NCBI GenBank assembly: GCA_021234155.1
Contig: JAJEKV010000023.1
Span: 7,912,009-7,976,008, forward strand
DNA from: Isoetes taiwanensis
Taxonomy: Eukaryota; Streptophyta; Lycopodiopsida; Isoetales; Isoetaceae
Direction of reading: 5' to 3'
Length of the DNA stretch: 64,000 nt
Every line of letters begins with the position of its first letter. The first letter of the stretch is position 1. Positions 10,021 to 20,430 of the stretch are shown one piece after another. The position numbers and the translations under genes are program-made. The notes under the pieces were generated by a model that was not told the DNA's origin, ran no database searches, and worked only from the letters and a program-made list of their open reading frames with translations.

Positions 10021-10857
10021 CTACATATTCTAAACGAGGTGCACCCTGGACTACCACAGTCGTCGGATCTGTCAATCCTACGGCCCAGACTGTATGTTGA
10101 AGTCTCTGGACACCTTTCGTTTCGATTATGCTCATTTATGATTGGGGACGTCTATGATTTTAAGATGTCAAATACGAGTTTTGATGGTATATCGAGCCTC
10201 TATACGGTTTTGCTTAAGGTTTTAGAATATGAAATACGGGGATTCGAACCTCTACCAAAATAACTCAATGTCCTAATAAGACTACTTTAACCAATCTAAC
10301 TAGTGAGTTAATGTGATTATTTTTTATCTTAAATCCATGTTTTTTTTTATAATAACCCATTGAATTGTTTTAGGGATATGGTCTATGGTTTCAAGAATTA
10401 TATCTATATCAAATCCCCCTGGAACCCCCTGTTATTTTGCTACATATTCTAAACGAGGTGCACCCTGGACTACCACAGTCGTCGGATCTGTCAATCCTAC
10501 GGCCCAGACTGTATGTAGAAGTTCTGGACACCTTTCGTTTCGATTATGCTCATTTATGATTGGGGACGTCTATGATTTTAAGATGTCAAATACGAGTTTT
10601 GATGGTATATCGAGCCTCTATACGGTTTTGCTTAAGGTTTTAGAATATGAAATACGGGGATTCGAACCTCTACCAAAATAACTCAATGTCCTAATAAGAC
10701 TACTTTAACCAATCTAACTAGTGAGTTAATGTGATTATTTTTTATCTTAAATCCATGTTTTTTTTTATAATAACCCATTGAATTGTTTTAGGGATATGGT
10801 CTATGGTTTCAAGAATTATATCTATATCAAATCCCCCTGGAACCCCCTGTTATTTTG
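10021..10857. repeat. Tandem duplication, 419-bp and 418-bp units
   Basis: The unit starting CTACATATTCTAAACGAGGT at 10021 recurs at 10440, and a third partial start (CTACATATT) follows at 10858. The two copies differ by only a few bases: TGAAGTCTCTGG versus AGAAGTTCTGG near 10100/10520 is the main difference. Each encodes the same short open frame ending in the same peptide, which is a by-product of the duplication and not evidence of a gene. The near identity implies a recent event. Confidence 0.9.
10240..10302 (-). repeat. tRNA-like (SINE-like) core, first copy
   Basis: Read on the minus strand, 10302-10291 gives TAGTTAGATTGG, similar to a pol III A box. Then 10250-10240 gives GGTTCGAATCC, a perfect B box, 41 bases further on. 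Between them is a possible anticodon-like arm (GTCTTATTAGGAC). The same arrangement recurs in the second tandem unit (A box 10720-10709, B box 10668-10658). It is too degenerate for a functional tRNA. A tRNA-derived SINE is the likely source. Confidence 0.5.
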
Positions 10858-11137
10858 CTACATATTACAAGCATATTAGGCCAAACACATATTCCACAAA
10901 AGACTGCATCTGTCATGCCACGACGCGGATGGCATCTGAAAAATCAGAGAAGAAATAATTTGTAATATGAGATTATCGGACATGCATGGGATATCATCTG
11001 AGGAGAGGGTTTTATCACAAACTAGCCTTTTTTTGCTTATAAATAGGACTACGACCTCAATATTGAAACATTTCACAAATAAACCTACCATAAGCTATCT
11101 TTTATAGATTGCTCCAAAACTACAATATGCTGACAGT

Positions 11138-11151
11138 GATACTGTGATCCT
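11138..11151 (+). repeat. 5' target-site duplication of the LINE
   Basis: GATACTGTGATCCT here is repeated exactly at 16048-16061, directly after the poly(A) tail of the LINE. A 14-bp perfect duplication with the tail next to the 3' copy is typical of target-primed reverse transcription. Confidence 0.9.
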
Positions 11152-11407
11152 TCCCGAATCCTTCCCGAATCTCCCTCCAACCTTCTGGACTAAGTCTCAT
11201 TTGAACACTATTTCCAGAAATCTCGGGGAGGTTCTTGAAATCAATTAACCTCAAACAAATTTCCCATCCGTCTGTATTTCTAAAACCATAAATTCCAAAT
11301 GGAATAATACCCTCAAGATCAGGATCAGTGCTAACAAATTTATTGATCTCAGGATCCTGTATTCCAAAACCCCGGTTATAATCAGGGATCCCAAGGGTAA
11401 AAGCCCT

Positions 11408-11863
11408 ATGTTTCGGGAGGAAATCAAGCAAACCTGGGTCCCCAAAAAGAGTAATAAAGAGGTGGACACGGATAAAGGCTCTACATCGACGAATTGGAAG
11501 GCCAAAGCAGGCAATAAAGATACGCCTGACATCAACTTTTTAAAGTATCAACCCCAGCAAATGAGGTTGAAAATTGATGAGAATATGGTGGTCACAATTG
11601 AAAATGTTAACCTTTCAGTTAAAATCGACACAGGAGATATCTTTTTGACTATTCCAAAATTTCCTGACACCCCAAAAGTGTGGGAGGACACTAAGTTTGA
11701 CCAGAAAATCGAGAATCTGATTGAGACTGAGGAGCAAGGCTGGAGGATTGTGGATAAGAGGAAAAGAAGGGCAAAAAAGAAATTCTATCAAGGCCCCAGC
11801 AGAGCCAGTCCCAGAAAATCCACTATCCAAGCTGGACAAGTGGTAGGAAAGTATAAATATTAA
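11408..11863 (+). CDS. LINE ORF1, N-terminally truncated
   Basis: An open frame of 151 codons upstream of ORF2. It begins FREEIKQTWVPKKSNK, a linker usually found after the RNA-binding/zinc-knuckle part of plant LINE ORF1 proteins. It continues into a hydrophilic C-terminus with a basic patch (DKRKRRAKKKF). No DUF4283 or zinc knuckle is present, so the N-terminal half is missing. The frame is open back to about 11249 but without similarity there. The stop TAA overlaps the ATG of ORF2 (TAATG). Confidence 0.6.
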   Translation: MFREEIKQTWVPKKSNKEVDTDKGSTSTNWKAKAGNKDTPDINFLKYQPQQMRLKIDENMVVTIENVNLSVKIDTGDIFLTIPKFPDTPKVWEDTKFDQKIENLIETEEQGWRIVDKRKRRAKKKFYQGPSRASPRKSTIQAGQVVGKYKY

Positions 11864-14800
11864 TGGATAGAAGAATTAACTGTGTTACCTGGAATCTCCA
11901 GGGGATCAATAATTGTGTCAAGAGGGACAGGTTAAAGGTTTGCTTATCTACCCTTCTCCCTGATATTATTTTCTTTCAAGAGCATAAAATTCATGACTCC
12001 AATCACCAGGTAATGATTGGAAAGACCCTCCCTCCTGGTTATGAATTATGGTCCATTCCTGCTAATGACTCCTCTGCAGGGATAGCTATAGCCTGGAAGG
12101 ATAACCTAAATTTTTCTGATAAGTATATGGTTAATGGCAGGGAAGGAAGATGGCAGATTTTATTATGTACCCTGCTGGGTATTAGGATTGCCTTAGTTAA
12201 TATTTATGCCTTTAATAATCCAGGTGATAGGATAGGTATTTGGAATAGGGTTAAGAACAGTCTAGATAACATTGAATTTGATGAGTGTATTCTTGGGGGA
12301 GACCTCAACATGGTTACTAATGATTTCATGAAAAATAAGAATTACAGGCCTTTGGGAGCTAAAGAAAAGAAAGCATGGGGTGATCTTATCAACAGTCATA
12401 ACCTCACATTGGCCAGGACCAAACCCAATTCCTATAGCTGGACGGACAAGAGAAGTGACCCTACCCTTTGTCTTCATGACAGGTTTTATTTATCTGAGAA
12501 TCTTTGGAATTTTAGTAATAGAGTTGTTAATCTGGAGGGTTATACTCTCTCTGATCATTACCCCCAGCAATTAGTTATCTCGGATAGGACTATAATTAGG
12601 AAAAAGAAAACTTACTTCAAATTGAACACTAACTTGCTGGATCAAGAAGATTTTTTAGACAGGTTGGGGCAGGTTTTGTCCAGATTTCCCAAACCTGAGG
12701 GTCCCTCGGGTTGGATGTTCTGGTGGATAGTGGTCTCCAAGGCCATAAAAAATTGGCTAAAAGAATGGGGGAAAAGCATTCATCAGCAGAAAATGGCCAC
12801 GCTTAATAACCTGAGAAACTCTCTCTCTACTGCTCCAGAGGCTCTGAAGGACAACATCAAAGCAGACATTGAGAAGGAGGAAATTAAAATCGCACAAGGT
12901 TGGAGGCTTAAGGCCAAAATAAGAGAAATCAAGGAGGATGAGAGGTGTAGTTCAAAGTTCTTCTTTGCCAAGGCCAAAGGGAGAATTAAAAGAAATCACA
13001 TCTTCGATATAAAGGTTGGAGATGAGGTGATTGTGGAGGAAGATCAAATTAAGCGGGCAGCCACTGAGCACTTCACCAACATTATGGGGACCAATGCTGA
13101 CTGTGTGCATAATAGGATGGATGGTTTTATTAATATCCAGCCTAAAGTGACAGTGGAAGATAATCTTATTATCCACAGGGCATTCACAAACGATGAGATC
13201 TTCCAAACTGCCAAAGAAATGGATAAGGGGAAAACTCCCGGACCAGATGGTCTCCCGGTGGAATTCTTCCTCAAGGCTTGGCCTTTACTCGGGGATTGTA
13301 TAACAAGTATTGCTAACGAGTTCAGGGAAAGGAAATGTCTGGATGCCAGGATAAACACTAGTCTGATAGCATTGATTCCTAAGGTGGAAATGTCGGCATC
13401 CTTCTCAGACTATAGGCCAATTTCCCTATCAAACGTGGTTTACAAGCTGATTTCAGGGACGATTGCAAGGAGACTCAAGCCTATCCTTGATAAAATAATA
13501 AGCTCCTCTCAGGCTGCATATCTCAAGGACAGATTCATTTTGGATAATGTTGTGACAACTATCCTTGGCCTCAACTGGGCTAAGGATTCCAAGCAGGACA
13601 TAGCCCTTTTAAAGCTGGATATCACCAAGGCATTTGACACAGTCAGCTGGAGCTTCCTCTGTAAATGCTGCAGAGCTATAGGTTTTTCTGAGGATGTGAC
13701 TCAAATCTTTAAGGCTATTCTCCACAACTCAAGATCCTCTGTTCTGATCAATGGTGACTGTAGCCCATTCTTTCCTTTGAAGAGGGGGGTAAAACGAGGG
13801 TGCCCCCTTGCTCCCTTCCTTTTCCTGATTATTATGGAGGCCCTTCATTGCAAATTGGAGGATGCTAAGAATTCCAATCTAATTCAAGGGTTAAGTCTTC
13901 CAGAAAACCATGAAGGAGTTGACCAATGCCTAAACGGTCACTTTGCAGATGACACTTTTATTATGCTATCAATGGATCATCAGTCTATTACCAATACCCA
14001 GATAATTCTGGAGGCCTTTGGAGATGTTTCAGGTTGCAGGATCAATCCTATCAAATCAAAAGTCTTGGCTAAGGATCAGGTAAAAGGAGAGCACACGGCC
14101 GACCTTTTGGGCTGTAAGTATATCTCCCCTACGTCTGCTTCCAAAATTCTGGGTATCCCCTTTGCGCTAAAAAGTAGCCCCTCTGATATTTGGGCTGACA
14201 TTATAGAGAAATTTCAAAAAAAGGTGGATAGCCTTAATTCGAAGTATATCTCAAAGCAGGGAAGGGCAATTATAGCTAACTCTGTTATTTCCTCATCCCA
14301 TGTTTATCAGTCCTCAGTTATCCTTGCCCCAAAAAAGGTTTCTAACAAACTGCAAAGTATAATTGGCAGGTACATCTCTTGTGGCCAAAACAGAAGGTGC
14401 TGGACTCCGGTGGCTATGGCAGAATGTTGCAAAAAGAAAAAGGATGGAGGACTGGGGGTCATAAATATTGAGAAGCAGGGGCTGGCCCTAGCAGCCAAAT
14501 ATTTTTTCAAGGCAGCTCACAATTTGATCAGGCACCCTGTATCCATCATCATCAGGCACTATTTAAGCAAGTGTTGGTCCCTTGGTTGGAGGCAGGTCAA
14601 AATTGTTCTTCCTCATGCCATCTACTTTCCATTTACTATACCCAAGTCCGTCCCAGCTCTGATCAAGAAATGGATTAAAGCTTGGAATATGACGAAGGGA
14701 TTATTCAATTGGGATGAGGGCCTATCCTTGGATCAATCTATTTTCTGGAACCCGGCCATTTTAACTAACGATCCTTTGTTATGTCTAGCATGTCATTTTC

Positions 14801-15517
14801 CAGATCAGGCAAAGCTTTGGAGAAACAAGGGAGTAAATCTAATCAGGGATCTGTACAATGAAGATGGGATCATACCCTTTGAAAACTCAGCTCTGGCAGA
14901 AGAGGGGGAAACTTGTGAAACTCTCTACAACAACATATGCAATACCTTGTTACAGGGCCATTGGAGGGAGGAGGATAATAATTGGAATTGTCATGGCAGA
15001 ACTACCCTAACAGTTAAAATGGCCTACAGGTTCCTCATGAGGGATAATTCAATGACCATCCAGGAGAAATGGGGAACAGACAGGGATAGATGCAGGAGGA
15101 ATTTGAAGTTTATGTGGTCTAGCCCGATATATCCTAAAATTAAATCATTTATGTGGCAATTATGGCACAAAGCTTTGGCCACAAATCATAAGAGATATAG
15201 AATGCAGATGGCAGATTCTAATGTATGTCCAAGATGCCTGGGACAAAGAGAAGATGAGGACCACCTTTTCAGAGATTGTATTTGGTCTGAGTGGGTCTTG
15301 GAGCTAGCTTCAAATATCTTGGGCTATAATCTATCCTCTATGAGCTCTCTAGACTTCTTCATGCCTCATAATCCGAATGACTGGAGAATTTATATCCTCC
15401 TGTTGGAGGATGTGGAAAGGGAGAAATGCTCTTATCTTTAACAATGAAATCATTCACCCTGAGGCAGTTATCAGGCAGATTTCATATGATATTAAATGGA
15501 TTAACGATGCCATCTAA
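11863..15517 (+). CDS. LINE ORF2: AP-type endonuclease and reverse transcriptase
   Basis: The frame is open for 1192 codons to 15441. Residues 1-235 form an exonuclease-endonuclease-phosphatase domain (VTWNLQGINN near 9, FFQEH near 38, GGDLNMV near 145, SDHYP near 232). It nicks target DNA. The reverse transcriptase spans about 460-760, with SLSNVVYKLISG, LKLDITKAFDTVSW, GVKRGCPLAPFLF and FADD (13942-13953, residue 694) in place of the common YADD. A zf-RVT domain lies near residues 1085-1150 (CPRCLGQREDEDHLFRDC). At about 15400-15410 a one-base shift breaks the frame. The other frame goes on with WKGRNALIFNNEIIHPE to a TAA at 15515-15517, the usual C-terminus of plant LINEs. The protein is thus slightly truncated as it stands. 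Confidence 0.9.
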
Positions 15518-16047
15518 TCTTACACTCTTATCATTTACTTTTGCAGGGATCATTTTCATATTGGTGCGGAAAATCAAATGGAAGAAGACAGATCCCACCA
15601 CCAACATGGAATGGATCAAGGTTTTTGGGCCGCCAAATCTGAACGGGCACGAGGAACCGTGTTTATGCAACTGCTGTTGTGACCAGCCCCCGAATGTTCG
15701 AAGAGACCTATTATGCGAAGCCAAGGACAGCAGGGGGAGATTCAACATGACCAAAGCAGCATCCTGCTTATGCACCTTTTGCATCCTATCTATTATGGTC
15801 AGGGGGAGAGGAAGGAAAATCACAAACTATAATCTCAGGGCTCCCTTCTGATTTTATGGAAATCTAGGATCTGACCACATGATACTTCAGAACAAAAAGC
15901 AACTCATGATCTGACCGCTCTATCTTTAAACTCTTTATAAAAATAACTCTTAAGTTATTAAAGTTTTTGGGTTATACTTCCCTGTAAAAAGTAAATTTTG
16001 TACCTTTATCTATACATCAATATACAGGCCTTCAATTAAAAAAAAAA

Positions 16048-16061
16048 GATACTGTGATCCT
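16048..16061 (+). repeat. 3' target-site duplication of the LINE
   Basis: Exact copy of 11138-11151, immediately after ten A residues. Confidence 0.9.
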
Positions 16062-17766
16062 ATACCATAACTCTTAGCTAAAACAATTCATCGCTACATG
16101 AAAAACCTTCAATTGGAAAAAACAAAACAACATTCTATGTATAGATTAGAACTCAGGGATAGGTTTTGTACGTACAGAATTATTTTTCTGGACGTATGAA
16201 AATCCAAAAATACGTATTTTTAGGTTAAATATATATTTCTCGTATTTTTCAGTTGCCGGCTGGGAGAAAAAAATTCGCGTAAGCGAAACAACTGCTTCGC
16301 TTACGCAAATTTTTTTTCATCGCGTAAGCGAAACAGTATATATGTGCGGTGCCGTTTCGAGTTTTTTGCGCAGAAAGAGGTAAATCTTCTGCGCCCTGCT
16401 CCACAAACTATGCCCTTTTTTGTTTTTTCTTACCTTTTTTCTTAGTTTTTAGGCCAAAATTAGTTAGATTTTGTTTGTTGTTTATTTTTCTAGGTCTAGG
16501 TGGAGTCCATGGTTAGGCCCTTGCCTGTTGTCCCCCTCTATCGAGGGGCGTGATGATGGCGAGCATCTTGCTCTATGGACGAAGCCAGACTTATTTTATA
16601 GGTAAAGTTATAAAAATAACAAAAAGAAAATAAAGAAGACAAAAAAAAAAGAAAAAGAAAAAAGGAAAGAAAATAGAACTTTTGTTGCCTACCTTTTTTA
16701 TCGGCAACATTAGTAGTGTTAGGAAGTTGAAAGAGATATTTAGTGTTAGTGTTTCGGCGAGTCCTTGGCCGGCCTGATGCAGACAAAATTCACGCCCAGA
16801 TTGACTTGATGCTAGTTATTCCCTAAAGCCAAAAATCTGCAGATGGAAATCACGCCCAGGTGCTGCCGCTGTGGATTTGATGCTGACCCCGAAGGGGTTT
16901 ACTAGTGCTTGGTGCCCAGGATGGGCGGTGTGTGCCTCCGCATAAGGAAATTCATCAAAGGAATAGGGGAGAAATTCATTAAATATCCTCAAGGTTAATA
17001 TGATGTAATAGGGGAGAAATTTCACATCTTCAACATTATAGCATATGTTTGAGAAGCATGGAGCTATATGCTACAATGAGAGATCACATCTATTTCACAA
17101 TGCCAAACCAATAATCTATTCTCAAAATGCCACATTGCCCCCATTATGGTTCAAATCATCATTAATTGTGGATCCCGATATATATTTGGCAATGTCTGCG
17201 AAGATCGTGTAGTGAACCTCGCCTGGTGTGCCACAATTGAATTGTGCCATGCCGAGGGTGGGTGTCATTGCCGATGTCGAGGATAGCTAGGGTCGACCTT
17301 TCATTGAGGTGTATAGCCTCTCCTGGTGCCGTTGTTGGCTTCCGTCACACGGTTTCGAAAGGTGGGTGTTGTACTCTCATGGAAGGTTAGGAGGATATTT
17401 TAATAAGATATACCCTAGTTTTTTATGGTGTTGTCAACCAAAGTCCAACACTAATATAGGGACTGACGTATATTTTATTAAATACCCATTTGATCTTGTC
17501 TTTTAAACAAAATTGACTGGTCAAGTGCAATATGTTCAATTGAGTTTGCCAACCTCTATGCGGGAGTTTCCTTGTGGAGTCAGTAGCTGGGTCAGATCAT
17601 AACTTAAACTTGTCGAAGAGAATGAGAAACATGCATTTCTAGGGTGCCTATAACTGTCGAACTTGAAACTTAGTAGTTTACTTGAATTTTAATGAATTAT
17701 TTTACGTCTTACGATTTCGACACTCACTAAAGTGGAGGCTTTTTTTTTGTGCCAGACTTTTAGGTA
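16062..17766. other. Non-coding stretch
   Basis: No gene is recognised. It holds the hairpin at 16267-16320, an A/G-rich run at 16610-16675 and A/T-rich DNA. Short open frames lack motifs. Confidence 0.5.
16267..16320. repeat. Hairpin with CGCGTAAGCGAA-type arms
   Basis: GCGTAAGCGAA (16277-16287) is the exact reverse complement of TTCGCTTACGC (16296-16306), with an 8-base loop. After one mismatch the stem extends through an A-run (from about 16267) pairing with a T-run (to about 16317). A third copy of the arm, CGCGTAAGCGAAACA, follows at 16321-16335. Confidence 0.85.
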
Positions 17767-17823
17767 TTGTTGCTGCTTTGCTACTGTTGGCATAATGTTA
17801 GCTATATAGTTTCCTCTAAAACT

Positions 17824-19411
17824 GCCATGAATCCACAAGAGTTAGACAGACTTAGGCTAGAAGAGGAGCCTCACATGAACCCAGAAGAAGGACTTAGGCT
17901 AGAAGTAGAGCCTCATATGAACCCAAAAGCCGAGTCCTCTACTCTGATGTAGAAAAGATCAAGACCACAACAGCCATGGTCTTCCTTAAGACCCTCCTTG
18001 ATGAATTGCCTTTGTGAGCGAATTTGTGCTGCCACACCTTCTGAGTTAGAGTTGATTACTATCACAGAAGAAGGATGGCTAGACTTCCTCTCAGCTCTCA
18101 TGAAAGACGCTAAGAGAGCTTTTGGGCCTCGAATGATAGAGCTAGAACCTGGAAAAGGTGATTCTGAAAGGTATGCCTGAATAGATGGTAATGTATCTCA
18201 CACAATTGGAAGTATGATTCATGCGTTAGCAAATTTAACTAGTCCTCGCTTGAGAGAGCATCTAAAAGATAAGGCTGTTGCATAGAATACAGCTTGGACT
18301 AATCGAAAGCTTAGAAATGAAACCCATCAATCCCCCCACCTAGTTAAGAAAGTGTTGGCACAAACTATTAGAGCCAAACGTCCTGGTGAGACTGATAAAG
18401 AGTGGGAAAAAAGAAAAAGGGCAGATGCTAAGACTATCTGGTTTGCAATGGTAGATTCCTCTCAGATAGTTAACAGGACTAGAATTAGTTTAGGAACATA
18501 TGGAACAGTGTACAAATGCAATATCTTGGGTTCTAGTTTTTTAAAGACGAACCTTATTGTGTAAAATTTCTGAATGATGATGTGCGGTTAGGTACTACGA
18601 GGCCCGATGTGATAGTAAAGGCCATGATGAAAAATATGAGGGAGTCGCAAATGCAGGTTAGACATGGCTCTATTATACGCTGCATTGGTCGTACAACTTG
18701 ATTGGAAAGGACAGGGTTGATATTTTTTTTATTAAAATGGGGGTTCTTGTGCGTCTCTTTTTGTATATCATGAAGATAATGAGTTTGCGAGGCATGCATT
18801 TAATAGATTAGGATATAAACCTAATGTGGAGGTCGATGTCTTTAAGCTTGAGCAACGGAGAAAGCAAGAGTTATATATTGCTCGAAGAGTGGGTGATCTA
18901 ATTATGTCGTTTTTAAGCAGCTTGCTTAAGCTTCATAAAGAGCACCATTTACACATGAACTTGCACCCGGGCAATGTCCTGCTTCATTTTGACTTTGGAA
19001 AAGAGAAAGGATGCACAGACCTCCATGCTATTTATATTGGTATTTGTGATGGGGAGAAGAAAGGCTAATAGATGAGCCAGTAGAAGTGAAGCAGTGGGCA
19101 TACAAAGGATGGATGGTGCTGGCAAAAAGGCCATTGAGAATGAAAGACTTGCCTATCCGTACATGCATGATGATTTGTATTGGGGTCCCAAAAGAGATGG
19201 AACTAAGATGGTGGCTGCAATGGTCGACTTCGATCTCTTAGGGGCAACCTACTTTATCGATTACTTGGCTGATTTTGCATGTAAGCGTTCTTTCGTGGAG
19301 GCTATGGGTACTACTGAACAAAGCCAGAGGTTTCGAAACATGTGCGATTATTTGAAGCACTGCGTCGAATCCCCAATAAGAGACAAGGCACGCAAGTTTG
19401 ATCTGAACTAG
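17824..19411 (+). pseudogene. Protein-kinase-like gene, degenerate
   Basis: One reading frame can be followed from MNPQELDRLRLEEEPHMNP (17827), which has an 11-13-residue direct repeat, through in-frame stops at 17950 (TAG), 18178 (TGA) and 18283 (TAG). It reaches a glycine-rich loop RISLGTYGTVYKC near 18485. After a shift in a T-run (18536-18542) it gives EPYCVKFLNDD, placing the ATP-binding Lys. After a second T-run shift (18722-18730) it gives RRVGDLIMSFLSSLLKLHKE, then HLHMNLHPGNVLL near 18948, a degenerate H-x-D-x-x-x-x-N catalytic loop with Asp changed to Asn. A DFG-like site near 19045 lies at a frame change. The rest (LLGATYFIDYL) resembles the alpha-F region. The loss of the catalytic Asp, the stops and the shifts mark a pseudogene or a pseudokinase relic. 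The family within the kinases is unclear. Confidence 0.65.
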
Positions 19412-19713
19412 CTACTGAACACCATGTGGAGCACTTGGAATTGCTCTCCAACATATTGCACAAGACCCCAAGGATTCCTCAAGGTGCAGACGATGCTGAC
19501 CAAGCTGGACCAAGTCATGCTTAGCGTGCATCTATGAGCTCTCTTGTATGCTATCTTAAAAGTCAAAAAAAAATTATTGATTGAACAATTGCTTTAGGCA
19601 CACATTTAATAAAACATCCTTGCCGTTTTATGTATTTGTTTTTGTTGTACTTGATTTCTTTTGTAATTTATAAGTCATATTGAGTTGTTTTCATTTTACG
19701 CAATTAACATAAA

Positions 19714-20430
19714 GTGTATACACAAAAAATTGAACAAACAACCTACTTACAAACTGTGCCAAAAAGTATGTCTCAACAACTGAGTACGTCTCATCAGCAA
19801 GAGACTATATCTCGTCAGCAAAGAGATGGGGCTGATAAAACTGTGCAGGGGGGCAACTTCTCCTTCCCGTCCTCTTTGAGAACTCCAGAGGGCTTTGTAT
19901 TCCCTTCTCTACCTACATTATCGGAGGTTTGGGCACAACAGTTACAGAGACCAGAGGAACATGCTAGAACAAATGAAGCGCATGCAGAGTTGGTGAGGCT
20001 AAGGGCAATGGCGGAAGTGGCTAGGAAAGAAGGTGTCACAATTACAGAGGTTCATGGAGTTGCATGTGACATGGGCCCAGGTTGTTGCCCGCAAGGGGCG
20101 GATTACGAGGATGTGGAGGCTAATTTAGACGTCAAACAGTTTGACGCCAACTAGCCAAGCAGGAGAGCAGGCAAGTATAAAGCATACGACTACAAGGTCT
20201 CTGAAGTCCGAGCTAAAGCTTTGGAGAGATGGGTTCGAGTAGGAACTATGATAAAAAATCATGAATTCAGCAAGACGTTTCCCAAGCAAGTGTATTATGA
20301 GATTGTAAAGGGTGAGCCTGTAAATTATGCTACCAGAAAATGGAAGCAAGTGGTAGTGGCAGCAGCAAGAGAGTTAAGCAGATGGACGATTCTGAAAGCG
20401 CCTTGGGTCATGAACCCTTGCGACGACTAA
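19714..20430 (+). pseudogene. Unrecognised gene with one in-frame TAG
   Basis: The frame runs from 19714 to a TAG at 20152-20154 and continues open in the same frame to TAA... TAG-type end at 20430, giving about 238 residues. The first half is Gln/Ser-rich (SMSQQLSTSHQQETISRQQR), then an alpha-helical stretch (EEHARTNEAHAELVRLRAMA). The second half is basic and compact (KVSEVRAKALERWVRVGTMI; NYATRKWKQVVVAAARELSR). No known domain was recognised. It follows the kinase-like relic on the same strand at about 300 bases and in the same frame as most of it, so it may be a further part of the same ancestral gene. Confidence 0.4.

Larger units (their letters stand above)
11152..16047 (+). mobile_element. 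Nearly intact plant L1-type LINE, 4.9 kb
   Basis: The element is bounded by the 14-bp target-site duplication (11138-11151 and 16048-16061) and ends in a poly(A) tail at 16038-16047. It carries ORF1 (11408-11863) and ORF2 (11863-15517 if one frameshift near 15405 is allowed). The first ~250 bases look inverted relative to the rest (see findings). The perfect duplication and long open ORF2 show that the insertion is fairly young. The 3' UTR, 15518-16037, has no coding content. Confidence 0.9.

Noticed and set aside
10240-10302. A functional tRNA gene
   Set aside because: A and B boxes are present, but acceptor and anticodon stems do not form and the unit lacks CCA-end geometry; SINE-like relic preferred.
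10116-10681. Two open frames ending in an identical peptide
   Set aside because: They are the same stretch copied by the 419-bp tandem duplication and run into the tRNA-like core; no coding signal.
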